The notes: generated by a model from the sequence alone, not told the origin. DNA of 64,000 nt from Aestuariispira ectoiniformans (GCF_025136295.1 NZ_CP062788.1:4109588-4173587); one strand, 5' to 3'; shown: positions 24,289-33,605, counted from the stretch's first letter. Translations and numbers: made by a program.

Positions 24289-25704
24289 TTGACCCAATTT
24301 ACCGACCTTGGTCTTACCAAGGCTATCCTTCGTGCCGTATCGGACGAAGGCTACACCAATCCCACCCCGATTCAGGCCCAGGTCATCCCCGCCATGCTGG
24401 CAGGCAAGGATGTTCTTGGCACCGCACAGACCGGAACCGGCAAAACCGCCTCCTTCGTGCTGCCCCTGTTGCATCGGATCGTTGACGAGAAGCTGCGCCC
24501 GCGCGAGAAAAGCTGCGGCGCGCTGATCCTTGTGCCGACGCGTGAGCTGGCCGCCCAGGTGGTGGACAATATCCGCAACTATGGCCGGCATATGAAACAT
24601 TCCGTTGCCATGGTCATCGGCGGCGCAAAAGCAGGCCCGCAGATCCAGGCCATGAAACGCGGCGTCGACATTCTGGTCGCGACGCCCGGCCGGTTGGAAG
24701 ACCTGGTCTCCACCGGCGACATCCGCCTGGACGCCACGCAGACCGTCATCCTGGATGAGGCCGACCAGATGCTGGATTTCGGCTTTGTCCCGGCGATCCG
24801 CCGCATCCTGAAAAAGATCCCGGCAGCACGGCAAACGGCGCTTTTGTCTGCCACGATGCCGCCCGCCATCCGCTCGCTTGCCGATGACTTCCTAAACCAG
24901 CCGGAAGAAATTTCCGTTGCGAAGGTTTCCAAACCGATCGAAAAGATCCAGCAGAAAGTGATCTATTCGGCGAAAACAGCCAAACGCAATCTGCTGGTCG
25001 AAGTCCTGAACGCAGAGGACATTGACCGCGCCGTCGTCTTTACCCGCACCAAACACGGCGCGAACAAGGTGACCCAGCATCTGGACAAGGCCGGACTTTC
25101 CGCCGCCGCCATTCATGGTAACAAGAGCCAGAACCAGCGGCAGTTGGCCCTGGCAGGCTTCCGTTCCGGCAAGATCAAGATTCTGGTCGCCACCGACATT
25201 GCCGCACGCGGCATCGACGTGGACGGCGTCTCCCATGTGGTCAACTTTGAGCTGCCCAATGTGCCTGAGGTCTATGTCCACCGGATCGGTCGGACGGCGC
25301 GCGCGGGCAAAAGCGGCATTGCCATCTCCCTGGTCGAAGAGACGGAAATCCCCTATCTGCGGGATATCCAGAAACTGATCGGTGAAAAGATCGAGGCGGC
25401 AAACGATCCCGTTGTTTCGGGCGAAGCGAATGACAATAGCGCTGCGGAACCCAGCCGTAACACGCCCAACCAGCGGAACCAGCGTAATCGCGGCCGCGGC
25501 CGCGGTCGTGGCAAGCCCTCAGCCGACAAAGCACAGGGTGACAAGCCACAGCAGGCACAAAGCAAAAGCCGCCCGGCCAAAGGCCCGAAGAGACCGGCTT
25601 CTAAAAAGCCAGCCTCAAGGAAACAGGGTGGACGCCGGACTGGTGACGATTCCGCGAAGGCGGGCCTGAACCGAATGTTTGCCAATATCGGCACCAAAGG
25701 CTGA
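24289..25704 (+). CDS. DEAD-box RNA helicase, RhlE-like
   Basis: DEAD-box helicases unwind short RNA duplexes in ribosome assembly and mRNA turnover. The 471-residue product begins with the Q motif (FTDLGLTKAI, NPTPIQAQ), then AQTGTGKT (motif I), PTRELAAQ (Ia), LDEADQML (II), SATMP (III), VFTRTK (IV), ATDIAARGID (V) and HRIGRTARAG (VI). The last 90 residues are a basic, glycine/arginine/lysine-rich tail (RGRGRGRGKPS) for RNA binding, typical of the RhlE group. The start is set at TTG 24289, giving MTQFTDLGL, with GAGAG upstream; a GTG at 24253 would add 12 residues that do not fit the family. Confidence 0.93.
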   Translation: MTQFTDLGLTKAILRAVSDEGYTNPTPIQAQVIPAMLAGKDVLGTAQTGTGKTASFVLPLLHRIVDEKLRPREKSCGALILVPTRELAAQVVDNIRNYGRHMKHSVAMVIGGAKAGPQIQAMKRGVDILVATPGRLEDLVSTGDIRLDATQTVILDEADQMLDFGFVPAIRRILKKIPAARQTALLSATMPPAIRSLADDFLNQPEEISVAKVSKPIEKIQQKVIYSAKTAKRNLLVEVLNAEDIDRAVVFTRTKHGANKVTQHLDKAGLSAAAIHGNKSQNQRQLALAGFRSGKIKILVATDIAARGIDVDGVSHVVNFELPNVPEVYVHRIGRTARAGKSGIAISLVEETEIPYLRDIQKLIGEKIEAANDPVVSGEANDNSAAEPSRNTPNQRNQRNRGRGRGRGKPSADKAQGDKPQQAQSKSRPAKGPKRPASKKPASRKQGGRRTGDDSAKAGLNRMFANIGTKG

Positions 25705-25722
25705 CCTGCTCTTCCGGAGCAA

Positions 25723-26706
25723 TCAACTGTCTATCGCCGCCATAAAGGCCGGGGGATATCGCTCTCCTTCGGTCTTTGGCGGCAGCCTTTCCTCCAGATG
25801 CAAAAGATCGTCCTGCGTCAGCACCAGTTGTGCGGCCTGCGCATTTTCCCGAACCCTCTGCGGGTTGCGTGTTCCCGGAATAGGAATGACCCTGCCCTGG
25901 CGGTGCAACAGCCAGGCCAGCGCCACCTGCGCAGGCGTAGCATCTTTCTCTCGCGCAAGCCTTTCCAGGGCATCAACAAATCCTTTGTTCGCAGCCATGC
26001 TTTCCGGTTGGTAGCGGGGATTGTGCCGCCGCATATCCACAGGCGCCAGTTGATCGACCGACTTTATCTGCCCCGCCAGAAAGCCACGCCCCAACGGGCT
26101 ATAGGCCAACAGGGCAATATCCTTATCCGCCAGGGCCTGCAAAATGCCGTCTTCCACATGGCGTTCCCAAAGGGAATATTCGGTCTCCAGAACCGCCAGC
26201 GGATGAACCTCATGCGCCCGCACAATCGTCGCCGGTGAGGCTTCCGACAGTCCGATTTCCCGCACCTTACCGGCCAGCACCAGATCGCGCAGAACGCCAA
26301 CGCTTTCCTCGATCGGCACAGCCGGGTCGACGCGGCAAAGGATCAGAATATCAATCGCCTCGACATTCAGGCGCCGAAGCGAGTTTTCACAGGCCTCGCG
26401 CAGATAGGCAGGGCTGCCGTCAATCCGCGTGGGCCTTCCATTCTCATCCGGCCGCATGCCTGTTTTCGTGGCCAGGAGCATTTGATGACGACGCTCCGCC
26501 ACGACTTCGCCAATCAGGGTTTCATTCGCGCCCCTGCCGTAGAAATCGGCTGTGTCCATCAGATTGATACCGCAATCAATGGCCGCATGAATCGTTCTCA
26601 GCGCCTGCGACCTGTCGACGGCCCCATAGCCACCGCTCAACCCCATACAGCCCAACCCCATGGCGGAAACCGCCATGCCGCTTTTTCCGATTCGCCGTTG
26701 CTCCAT
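25723..26706 (-). CDS. aldo/keto reductase with altered catalytic residue
   Basis: Aldo/keto reductases are NADPH-dependent enzymes with a TIM-barrel fold. The 327-residue product has the normal length and the catalytic D51 (MDTADFYG), Y56 and K81 (LATKTG). The fourth tetrad residue, normally His in a phrase like QHRVDP, is C124 (ILCRVDPAVP; the codon is TGC). The C-terminal PIPGTRNPQRVRENAQA NADP-binding segment is intact. The family resemblance is to the AKR13/YakC type, which reduces aldehydes. It is divergent from an AraC-type regulator 32 bp away, which probably controls it. Confidence 0.92.
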   Translation of the reverse strand: MEQRRIGKSGMAVSAMGLGCMGLSGGYGAVDRSQALRTIHAAIDCGINLMDTADFYGRGANETLIGEVVAERRHQMLLATKTGMRPDENGRPTRIDGSPAYLREACENSLRRLNVEAIDILILCRVDPAVPIEESVGVLRDLVLAGKVREIGLSEASPATIVRAHEVHPLAVLETEYSLWERHVEDGILQALADKDIALLAYSPLGRGFLAGQIKSVDQLAPVDMRRHNPRYQPESMAANKGFVDALERLAREKDATPAQVALAWLLHRQGRVIPIPGTRNPQRVRENAQAAQLVLTQDDLLHLEERLPPKTEGERYPPAFMAAIDS

Positions 26707-26738
26707 TTCACATCACTCGTCTATAGTTTGCCGGAGAG

Positions 26739-27536
26739 GTGGAAATAGCCGCTATGGATCGCTCGGGATTGGATAAATCGGCCAGACAGGCGGAAATTTG
26801 TTTTCGCCCCCAGGGCCCCTTGTGCCGGATCGTGCGCGAAATTGCGATCTCGCAACAGCCTTCCCTGGCAAAAGACGCAGTCCTTCTGCCACGTGGTGGT
26901 ATGGACCTTCTGTTCTTTCTGGGTGAACAGACTGCCGCAGCATTTCTCATGGGAACATATACATCCGTTCGACGGAAGCCCGGAAACAGAAAGGGACAAA
27001 CACTGGCTGTCCGCTTTTACCCGGGCGGACATGCAGGCATTTTTCCGGACACCGCAAAAGAACTGGCCAATAGCCACACCCCTGTCGGCAGCCTGGAGGC
27101 AAAGGGGATTACAGAGCTTCTGAACCGTCTGGCGGATGAGCCCGATACCCGCAAACGCCTGACATTGCTGGAAAATGACCTGACCGGCCGGATGAGGACG
27201 GTTTCATCCAAACGCTTTGCCCTGCTCAGCCATTCGACAAAACTGATGGATGGCGGAATTATGGGCATCCGGGAGCTGGCCGGTGCCGTGGACAGCACGC
27301 CACGCAGCCTGCACCGGCTGTTTCTGGAGGAACTTGGCATAAGCCCCAAGAATTTCAGCAGGATCATCCGCTTCCGCAGGGCCGTTGCGGAGGCGAGGAA
27401 CACACAATCCCCCGACTGGGCCGGGATCGCAGCGGGCTGCGGCTATTATGACCAGTCGCATATGATCCGGGACTTTCAGGCAATCGCGCGGACCTCTCCT
27501 CAAAAACTCCTGAAGGAAATCGGCGCAAAAGTCTAA
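26739..27536 (+). CDS. AraC-family transcriptional regulator
   Basis: The 265-residue protein has an AraC-type DNA-binding domain in its last 90 residues: GIRELAGAVDSTPRSLHRLF is the first helix-turn-helix, and WAGIAAGCGYYDQSHMIRDF is the second, ending TSPQKLL. The N-terminal part (residues 25-150) resembles the DUF6597-type sensor half of such regulators (PQGPLCRIVREI, LPRGGMDLLFFLGE). The start may be GTG 26739 or ATG 26754. Divergent placement 32 bp from the aldo/keto reductase gene suggests that it regulates that gene and itself. Confidence 0.88.
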   Translation: MEIAAMDRSGLDKSARQAEICFRPQGPLCRIVREIAISQQPSLAKDAVLLPRGGMDLLFFLGEQTAAAFLMGTYTSVRRKPGNRKGQTLAVRFYPGGHAGIFPDTAKELANSHTPVGSLEAKGITELLNRLADEPDTRKRLTLLENDLTGRMRTVSSKRFALLSHSTKLMDGGIMGIRELAGAVDSTPRSLHRLFLEELGISPKNFSRIIRFRRAVAEARNTQSPDWAGIAAGCGYYDQSHMIRDFQAIARTSPQKLLKEIGAKV

Positions 27537-28441
27537 TTTGAAGCGTCGGAACAATACCCTTCCAGCAGATTCCGTTTTTTCTGCAACCCTTCCCACAGGA
27601 AATCAAGCAGGGCCCTTACCCTGGCCGCATGGCGCAGATCGGGATGCACCAGCAGCCAAAGCTCCGTCTCCATGGCCGGAACCGGGTCGGAAAGGCGACA
27701 TAGGCCGGGATCGGGATCCCCCAGGTAGCAAGGCAGGGCAGCCACGCCCAACCCCGCGCCCGCCGCAACGGACAGCGCCAGAAGCGAATTGGCCTTATGG
27801 ACAATCCGCTCCGCCGGTATCTGCGAGGCAATCCATCTGGCGGACCGGCTCTGGCTCAAGCTGTCATCGGGGCAAAGCCAGTCGTGGGCGTCCAACGCCA
27901 GGTCTTTTCCCCGCCCCGACAGGTAGTCCTCAGAGGCATAAAGAGCCGTGCCCACAATGGATATCCTGCGCCCCGCCAGCTCTTCCGGCGCAGAGGCAGC
28001 GGGGCGGAGCGCCACATCCGCGTCACGCTTGCTGAGGCGGAAAAAGGCGTTGTCGATTGCCGTCTCCACAACGATCGCCGGGTATTCCTCGTGGAAGGCC
28101 TGCAACAGCGGCGCAACCGTTGTCATCAGCGTATCCGGCAGGGTCAGGCGGACAACGCCTGACGGGCTCAAAGCCTCCCCGGCGACACGCCGCTCCAGTT
28201 CACCCAAGGCATCCAGTATCTGTGCTGCGGCGGCGATTACTTCTTCTCCGGCCGGGGTCGGTACATATCCATCCCGGGCCCGGTTGAACAAATGCGCGCC
28301 CAAGCGTGCCTCCAACGCCTGCAAACGCCGGAAGGCCGTCGAATGGTCAATCTGTAGCGACCGCGCCGCGCCTGTAAGACTGCCCATCTCGCCAATTGCC
28401 TGGGCGAGACGCAAGTCATCCCATTTGTATTTATCTTGCAT
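27533..28441 (-). CDS. LysR-family transcriptional regulator
   Basis: The product from ATG 28441 is about 302 residues. It has the N-terminal winged helix-turn-helix (AIGEMGSLTGAARSLQIDHS, then FRRLQALEARLGAHLF) and a C-terminal substrate-binding domain (VVRLTLPDTLMTTVAPLLQAF, ALSVAAGAGLGVAALPCYLG). An upstream ATG at 28456 would add five residues. Its DNA-binding domain resembles LysR proteins that begin with DLR and carry HSTAFRR in the recognition helix. It converges on the AraC gene and diverges from the glutathione transferase gene, its likely target. Confidence 0.92.
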   Translation of the reverse strand: MQDKYKWDDLRLAQAIGEMGSLTGAARSLQIDHSTAFRRLQALEARLGAHLFNRARDGYVPTPAGEEVIAAAAQILDALGELERRVAGEALSPSGVVRLTLPDTLMTTVAPLLQAFHEEYPAIVVETAIDNAFFRLSKRDADVALRPAASAPEELAGRRISIVGTALYASEDYLSGRGKDLALDAHDWLCPDDSLSQSRSARWIASQIPAERIVHKANSLLALSVAAGAGLGVAALPCYLGDPDPGLCRLSDPVPAMETELWLLVHPDLRHAARVRALLDFLWEGLQKKRNLLEGYCSDASN

Positions 28442-28564
28442 AATATGCAAACACATCTTTCAGTTTTGCCGTATTTCCTTGCAAAGATAACAATCCAATA
28501 TCCGTCATGCAATTCACCCCTTTGCAATCCGCGCAAGGATTGCCAACCCTCATGGGAGGAAAAC

Positions 28565-29242
28565 ATGACGGAACTCACGCTCATCAGTTACGATCTCTGC
28601 CCCTATGTTCAGCGGGCCTCTATTGCCCTGCAGGAAAAAGGCATCCCTTTCAAACGCATCAATATCGACCTCAACAACAAGCCGGACTGGTTTTTGGAGA
28701 TCTCGCCACGCGGTAAGGTTCCCTTGTTGAAACTCGAGGACGGCACCGTTCTCTTCGAATCCTCCGTTATTTGCGAATATCTGGAAGACCGGTATCCCAA
28801 TCCCCTGCACCCGCGCGATCCGATCGCAAGGGCGGGCCATCGTGCCTGGATGGAATTCGGGACGGCGGTGCTGGGCGATATCTGGCATTTGGAAACAACA
28901 GGCAACGAGGCCGTTTATCACCAGAGGGCTGCCGCCATTCGCCAGAAATTCCAGCGCGTGGAAGACGTTCTGCAAGACGGCCCCTATTTTGCCGGAACCA
29001 CCTTTTCGCTGGTCGACGCTGTATTCGGGCCTGTGTTCCGCTATTTCGACCTGTTCGATCAACTGGCCGACCATGGCATCTTCGATGACCTGCCAAAGAT
29101 TCGGGCCTGGCGCAGCGCCCTTGCTGACCGCACCAGCATTCACGATGCGGTGGCGCCCACATACCTGGACCGCCTGCGGTCATTCCTCGCCGACCACGAC
29201 GCCTACCTCTTGCGGCAGGCCCGTGAAGAGGCGCTGGCATGA
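28565..29242 (+). CDS. glutathione S-transferase family protein
   Basis: The 225-residue product has an N-terminal thioredoxin-like GST domain (residues 3-80: SYDLCPYVQRASIALQEKGI, then PRGKVPLLKLEDG and FESSVICEYLEDRYP) and a C-terminal helical domain. C11 in the SYDLCPYVQ motif marks a CPxx-type active site, as in Omega/Beta-like or glutaredoxin-like GSTs rather than serine or tyrosine types. The start is ATG 28565 with GGGAGGA just upstream. The following SMR transporter gene overlaps by 4 bp (ATGA), so the two are translated together and may act on one toxic compound. Confidence 0.93.
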   Translation: MTELTLISYDLCPYVQRASIALQEKGIPFKRINIDLNNKPDWFLEISPRGKVPLLKLEDGTVLFESSVICEYLEDRYPNPLHPRDPIARAGHRAWMEFGTAVLGDIWHLETTGNEAVYHQRAAAIRQKFQRVEDVLQDGPYFAGTTFSLVDAVFGPVFRYFDLFDQLADHGIFDDLPKIRAWRSALADRTSIHDAVAPTYLDRLRSFLADHDAYLLRQAREEALA

Positions 29243-29565
29243 CCTCTTCAATTGCCTGGATATTGCTCATAATATCCGGATTGCTTGATGTCGCCTGGGC
29301 CGTCAGCATGAAATATGCTGACGGCTACAGCCGGCCTGGCTGGTCGGTCCTGTCTCTCGGATTGCTCGCGGCTTTCGTCTATCTTCTTGGACGGTCACTG
29401 GCAGTATTGCCGGTGGGAACCGCCTATGCGGTCTGGACAGGTATTGGTGCGGTCGGCACCACCGCATTGGGAGTTTTTCTGTTCCAGGAGCCTGTCAACG
29501 CCATCCGCCTGTGCTCCGTCTTCCTCGTCGTCGCGGGGATTGCAGGACTGAAGCTGTCATCGTAA
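29239..29565 (+). CDS. small multidrug resistance (SMR) transporter, Gdx/SugE-like
   Basis: SMR proteins are four-helix dual-topology dimers that exchange protons for small cations. The 108-residue product has the SugE/Gdx phrases PVGTAYAVWTGIGAVGTTALG and FLFQEPVNAIRL. The invariant membrane glutamate of helix 1 (E13 in Gdx, GLLEVVWA) is replaced by aspartate, D17, in GLLDVAWAVSMKY (codon GAT). Substrate by resemblance would be guanidinium or small quaternary ammonium ions. No guanidine riboswitch is visible upstream, and the gene is coupled to the GST gene instead. Confidence 0.92.
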   Translation: MTSSIAWILLIISGLLDVAWAVSMKYADGYSRPGWSVLSLGLLAAFVYLLGRSLAVLPVGTAYAVWTGIGAVGTTALGVFLFQEPVNAIRLCSVFLVVAGIAGLKLSS

Positions 29566-29662
29566 TCGGGCATCACGCACCCGCCTCCCTCCTACCCAAC
29601 CACCGCATACCATTGGTTTCACCGTGATATAGTTGGATATCGCACCCTGTGGGAGGGGCCCG

Positions 29663-29995
29663 ATGACGACATTGGTTTTTCGACTTTGGCTGGTTATAGC
29701 CACTGCACTTTGGTTGTATTTCGGGCCGAAGACCTTTTTTGACAATCAGGATTACCGTGAAACGATCCAACAGATTTCATCAATCGAATCAAGTCAATCG
29801 CCACCGCAGGCGGACATGGCGCGCAGGAACACCCTGCCCGCAGGCGCACAGGAGACGCGCAATCAGTATGAAAGCGCTTTGGAAAAACGCAGCCAGTTAA
29901 GAGAACGCCTGACCACGGACCTGATCGGCATCACCGTTCCCCTTGCCTTTCTTGTCCTTTTCTGGCTCGCAAGCGGACCGATGCGCAGAAGATAG
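29663..29995 (+). CDS. small two-helix membrane protein
   Basis: From ATG 29663, preceded by GGGAGGGG, the 110-residue product has a hydrophobic helix at residues about 5-25 (FRLWLVIATALWLYFGPKTF), a polar, probably helical middle (residues 30-85), and a second hydrophobic helix near the end (GITVPLAFLVLFWLASG) before a basic RRR tail. The function is unknown and no family is recognised. Confidence 0.6.
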   Translation: MTTLVFRLWLVIATALWLYFGPKTFFDNQDYRETIQQISSIESSQSPPQADMARRNTLPAGAQETRNQYESALEKRSQLRERLTTDLIGITVPLAFLVLFWLASGPMRRR

Positions 29996-30189
29996 CGCAA
30001 TCACAACCCCTGATTGGTTGACCGAAAAGTCACTATAGTAGTAACAGAAACGCGGGTAACGGCAGATAAGATGAAATGTCATTCCCACTCGGGAAATTCG
30101 AGAGTAGAATATATCAATTATTGAAGTGATTTCGAACAACCCGGCGACCAAAAAGGTAACGCCGGGTAGCTGTTATTCTTGGGGGATTT

Positions 30190-31044
30190 ATGAAAGGCCT
30201 GTGCAAGCTCTTGAAGCGGCGTCGCACCATGGTATGGAAATCGGCCTGTTCATTGCCGGTTCTCCTCTCTGCCTTCCTGTCGGTTGCGGCTTCGGCCTCC
30301 CCTTTGAATAAGGAAATCATTTTTGCCTATCCCCCTCAGGGATACCCGCCCTATATCATCACCGCAGACGGCGACGGCGCCCCCACCGGTATTGTTGCAG
30401 ACGCCTTTTCGCAGATTTCACGGGAGACCGGCTACAAGGTTGTCTTTCGCCAATATCCCGACCGGCGCGCGCAAATCCTGCTACAGCGTGGCAAGATCGA
30501 CGCCATCGCCTTTGCCCGTGAGTGGGTCCAGTCGCCCGACAACTATCGTTGGACAAAGCCCCTCCTGAAAGTGGCCGACCATCTGATCTTCGATGCCCAC
30601 AGGGTGATCAAACACGCCGACATCCAAAGCCTGCGCGGCAAGATGATCGGCACCATGGTTGCCTTCATCTACCCCAGCTTTGAAAACGCCTTTAATACCC
30701 AGGCAATCACACGAACAGATGCACCGGCGTTCAGGAACCTGTTCCTGATGCTTAAGTCCGGACGCGTCGATGCCGTCCTTCTGGATGAGCGTGTGGCCGG
30801 GTGGTATATCGCACAGTCTCCGGACCTTCGGCCAGACGACTTCGCCATCCGCAAACCCGGATTTGACGCTGTCGGCTATCGCATCATGATGCCAACCCTC
30901 ACTCCGTTGGGCTGGGAGGGTTTCATTGAGAAATACGATAAGAAGCTGGATCAGTGGAAATCCAATGGCCATCTGCAGGCCCTCATCAGCCGCTACGCAA
31001 TCAAGCTCAAGCAGGCTACCCGCGACGGTGAAGACGGCTCTTAA
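30190..31044 (+). CDS. periplasmic solute-binding protein, family 3 type
   Basis: The 284-residue product has an N-terminal export signal (basic LCKLLKRRRTMVWK, hydrophobic PVLLSAFLSVAA, likely cleavage after ASA) and a mature domain of the amino-acid binding SBP_bac_3 kind. Recognisable phrases are GAPTGIVADAFSQISRETGY, LLQRGKIDAIAFAREW and LRGKMIGTMVAFIYPSFENA. No permease or ATPase genes are next to it, so it may be an orphan receptor-like protein of the kind common in alphaproteobacteria. ATG 30190 follows GGGGGATTT at good spacing; ATG 30229 is an alternative that still leaves a signal peptide. Its 3' end overlaps the convergent FecR/RTX gene by 4 bp. Confidence 0.82.
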   Translation: MKGLCKLLKRRRTMVWKSACSLPVLLSAFLSVAASASPLNKEIIFAYPPQGYPPYIITADGDGAPTGIVADAFSQISRETGYKVVFRQYPDRRAQILLQRGKIDAIAFAREWVQSPDNYRWTKPLLKVADHLIFDAHRVIKHADIQSLRGKMIGTMVAFIYPSFENAFNTQAITRTDAPAFRNLFLMLKSGRVDAVLLDERVAGWYIAQSPDLRPDDFAIRKPGFDAVGYRIMMPTLTPLGWEGFIEKYDKKLDQWKSNGHLQALISRYAIKLKQATRDGEDGS

Positions 31045-33305
31045 GACGCGTCGGGATGCACCTCGGCCATGATCTGGATTGCGTGACCGTCCCAGTTGAT
31101 CGCACCATCAGCCGGTAGATCGCCCGGATTTCTGCCGTCGATCTGGAGGCTATCACCACCATCGTCATGATGCTGGACCGTCAAAGTGTGTTGCGTCTGA
31201 CTGCCATCATTATCATTAAACACAACCGTCAAAGTGTTATTGTCGTCGGTCATATCCACGACATCGGCAAGACTTAACGAGGCGTTCAACGGCCCCTCAA
31301 TACCAGTCATATCAAGAACTTCGACATTGTGCAGGCCCTGATAACCGCCATCCTCAAGGGTAACCGAGTCACCACTGTGAGAAACAACGCGGACCGTGTC
31401 CATGCCCTGCCCACCATCCACGCCGGATGTATCGAAATTGCTCAACTTGAGGCTTGAATCCGCGCCCAATGCATCATTGACGACGGCGCTGTAATCCTGG
31501 TGACTGCCTAGCTCGCCTCCCGTCAGGGCTGTCGCTGCAATCTGCATGATGTCGTTCCCACGGCCACCCAGCAACAGGTCATCCCCACCGTTACCGACCA
31601 AGGTATCATCACCATTCCCACCGACCAGAACGTCCGTGCCAGCCGTACCTTCGAATACGTCTGTCCCATTCCCTCCCAGCCTCAGATTGACCTGGTTGAG
31701 ATCATAAACCTCGTCACCGACGGAAACCTGCAGGTCTTCCACATCGCTGATATTGAGATTCAGCGCCGAGATATTCAAATCGGTCGCACTGCCGTCATGC
31801 AGGGCATTATAGGCGTCTCTCAATTCACCCAATGCGCTTACCCATTGATCCGACGAACCGTCAAGGTGGATTTTCAGCAGGTCATCACCCCCGCCGCCCT
31901 CAACACTGGTTGAGGTGGAAAGGTCATCGCCCTGCGAGAACGATACCGACAGGATATCATTCCCTTCCGTGCCCGAAATCGTCACGCCCCCGTCGGACCC
32001 ACCCGAACCTGGATCTGGGTCAGGGGCTGGAGCAGGATCTGGGGCAGTGTCAGATGTGGTGCCAGTGACATCCTGCTGAGCGTTGTTGTTGTCGCCTGCG
32101 CCGACCGTGCCACTCTGGTCGCCTGCCGGGGAACCGGTCGCTCCGTCGTCACCCGGGAGTGTATCGACACCATCATCCGCACCCGTGCCGGTATCTGCCG
32201 CCGCACCGGCCACGGTCTGGTCAAACTGGTCCAGGAAGGCCTGGTTCCCTACCCCCGCGTCGGCCCCGGCGGGCCCTGATGCCGCGTCCACGCCGCCGCC
32301 ATCGCCTGATGGTGCGTCGTTCTGACCGTGATTGCTGTGATTCAATTCACTGGGGTCGATATGCGGTTGCGGTGGATGCAAATCCAACGCGCGGCCATAA
32401 GTGTCATGCTGTCCGCCCGGGTCCAGGGAGAAGACATCCGACGGCGATGACAGGGAACTTGCCACCTGGGTGGAATCCCCGAAGGCCGCCAGAAGGGAAA
32501 CGCCATAACTGTTGCCAACGGTCACCGCACCCTCAAAAAGGGTAACAGTGGTCTCACCACCCACGGCGGCAACATCGACACCGTATTTCGTGCCGCGGAT
32601 ACCGATTGTGGCAACCGGCGTCGAGACGGAAACGCTGTCCGGGTCGTTCTTGCCGATGACGCCACTGGCAAAAACAAAAGCACCGCGAACGATGTTAAAG
32701 CTTTGCGCGCCAAGATGGGTCGACGGGTCATAGACCATGTCGTCGAGGATAATGCGCCCGTCCTCGCCCATGGACATGGTGCTCTTGTCAACGAAGACGA
32801 TACCCAAGGCGCCGTCGGAACCGGTTTCAAGAATGTCATCGGCAAAAACCGGGTCACCGTTTTGCAAGGTCTCCCGCGTTCCGTCCGCATGAATGGCAGT
32901 CGCTGCCCCTTCAAGCCCTTCGATCGTGCCGATCGGCTGTCCCAGGACATCCGCGTCGCCTGCCTGCGCATATTGACCGGGCGCCAAAGGCCCCGCCATG
33001 CGTGTCGCCATGGCAGCGGTAATCACCGCGCCGCCTTCGGTCATGAGATCCGGTGCGATATCGCCAAGGAAGTAATCTTGAAGATGAACCTCGTCCCCGC
33101 CAGGCCCGGTCAGGACAAGGTCATGGCCAACACGGCTGTATTCCGCATCCAGGATAAGAGTGCCATGAGGCACGATGACGGTTTCCGCCCCGTCCACGAC
33201 AATCTGTGTGGCGGCAGGCTGAGCGTCAAAATCCCCATCGGAAAGCTGTCTTGCAGGCATTCCCGATTGTCCTGTCTCTCCGCCCTGGTTTTGCGGCGTT
33301 GCCAT
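31041..33305 (-). CDS. FecR-domain protein with RTX calcium-binding repeats
   Basis: The 754-residue product, from ATG 33305, is acidic and has no N-terminal signal peptide. Residues about 140-290 form a FecR-type domain (DDILETGSDGALGIVFVDKS, STPVATIGIRGTKYGVDV, TVTLFEGAV). A low-complexity Gly/Asp/Ala/Pro linker follows (residues 310-460). The C-terminal third holds haemolysin-type nonapeptide repeats (GGNGDDTLVGNGGDDLL, GGRGND) and similar beta-rich modules. This layout is found in large RTX adhesins and surface proteins secreted by type I systems, where no classical signal is needed. No type I secretion genes are in the window. A longer reading frame upstream to 33437 is unlikely to be translated. 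Confidence 0.8.
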   Translation of the reverse strand: MATPQNQGGETGQSGMPARQLSDGDFDAQPAATQIVVDGAETVIVPHGTLILDAEYSRVGHDLVLTGPGGDEVHLQDYFLGDIAPDLMTEGGAVITAAMATRMAGPLAPGQYAQAGDADVLGQPIGTIEGLEGAATAIHADGTRETLQNGDPVFADDILETGSDGALGIVFVDKSTMSMGEDGRIILDDMVYDPSTHLGAQSFNIVRGAFVFASGVIGKNDPDSVSVSTPVATIGIRGTKYGVDVAAVGGETTVTLFEGAVTVGNSYGVSLLAAFGDSTQVASSLSSPSDVFSLDPGGQHDTYGRALDLHPPQPHIDPSELNHSNHGQNDAPSGDGGGVDAASGPAGADAGVGNQAFLDQFDQTVAGAAADTGTGADDGVDTLPGDDGATGSPAGDQSGTVGAGDNNNAQQDVTGTTSDTAPDPAPAPDPDPGSGGSDGGVTISGTEGNDILSVSFSQGDDLSTSTSVEGGGGDDLLKIHLDGSSDQWVSALGELRDAYNALHDGSATDLNISALNLNISDVEDLQVSVGDEVYDLNQVNLRLGGNGTDVFEGTAGTDVLVGGNGDDTLVGNGGDDLLLGGRGNDIMQIAATALTGGELGSHQDYSAVVNDALGADSSLKLSNFDTSGVDGGQGMDTVRVVSHSGDSVTLEDGGYQGLHNVEVLDMTGIEGPLNASLSLADVVDMTDDNNTLTVVFNDNDGSQTQHTLTVQHHDDGGDSLQIDGRNPGDLPADGAINWDGHAIQIMAEVHPDAS

Positions 33306-33605
33306 CCTGTGCCCCTTATTCCCCCCCGGGTTATGCCCCCGGAAATTCAGAGATATTATCGCAGAAAATCCCGGCATTGCCCATTGGTTTATGCCCAATG
33401 TCACGCCGGTTTTACAGGCTTCGCAGCAAAACCACACCGGGCTACCGCAAGGCTTGCGCTGTTATAGGGCAGCCTCACGATTTCCCCAAGCATAAATAAC
33501 GCTTCCCCACCCAGACACCCCTCGCGTTTCTCCTTGATTTAGCGGTACAAACCGGCAAATTTAGCGCAGCAGACATCCCAAACCAAAGGGGCGAGTGAAG
33601 ATACT
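33306..33605. other. intergenic region, FecR/RTX gene and yciI-like gene
   Basis: This 300-bp divergent gap holds the upstream regions of two genes. An AAGGGG-like Shine-Dalgarno site precedes the minus-strand ATG at 33305, and GAGTGAAG precedes the plus-strand ATG at 33606. Nothing else was recognised. Confidence 0.4.

Noticed and set aside
33306-33437. 44-codon N-terminal extension of the FecR/RTX protein
   Set aside because: ATG 33305 has a ribosome binding site, and the extension lacks protein-like character.
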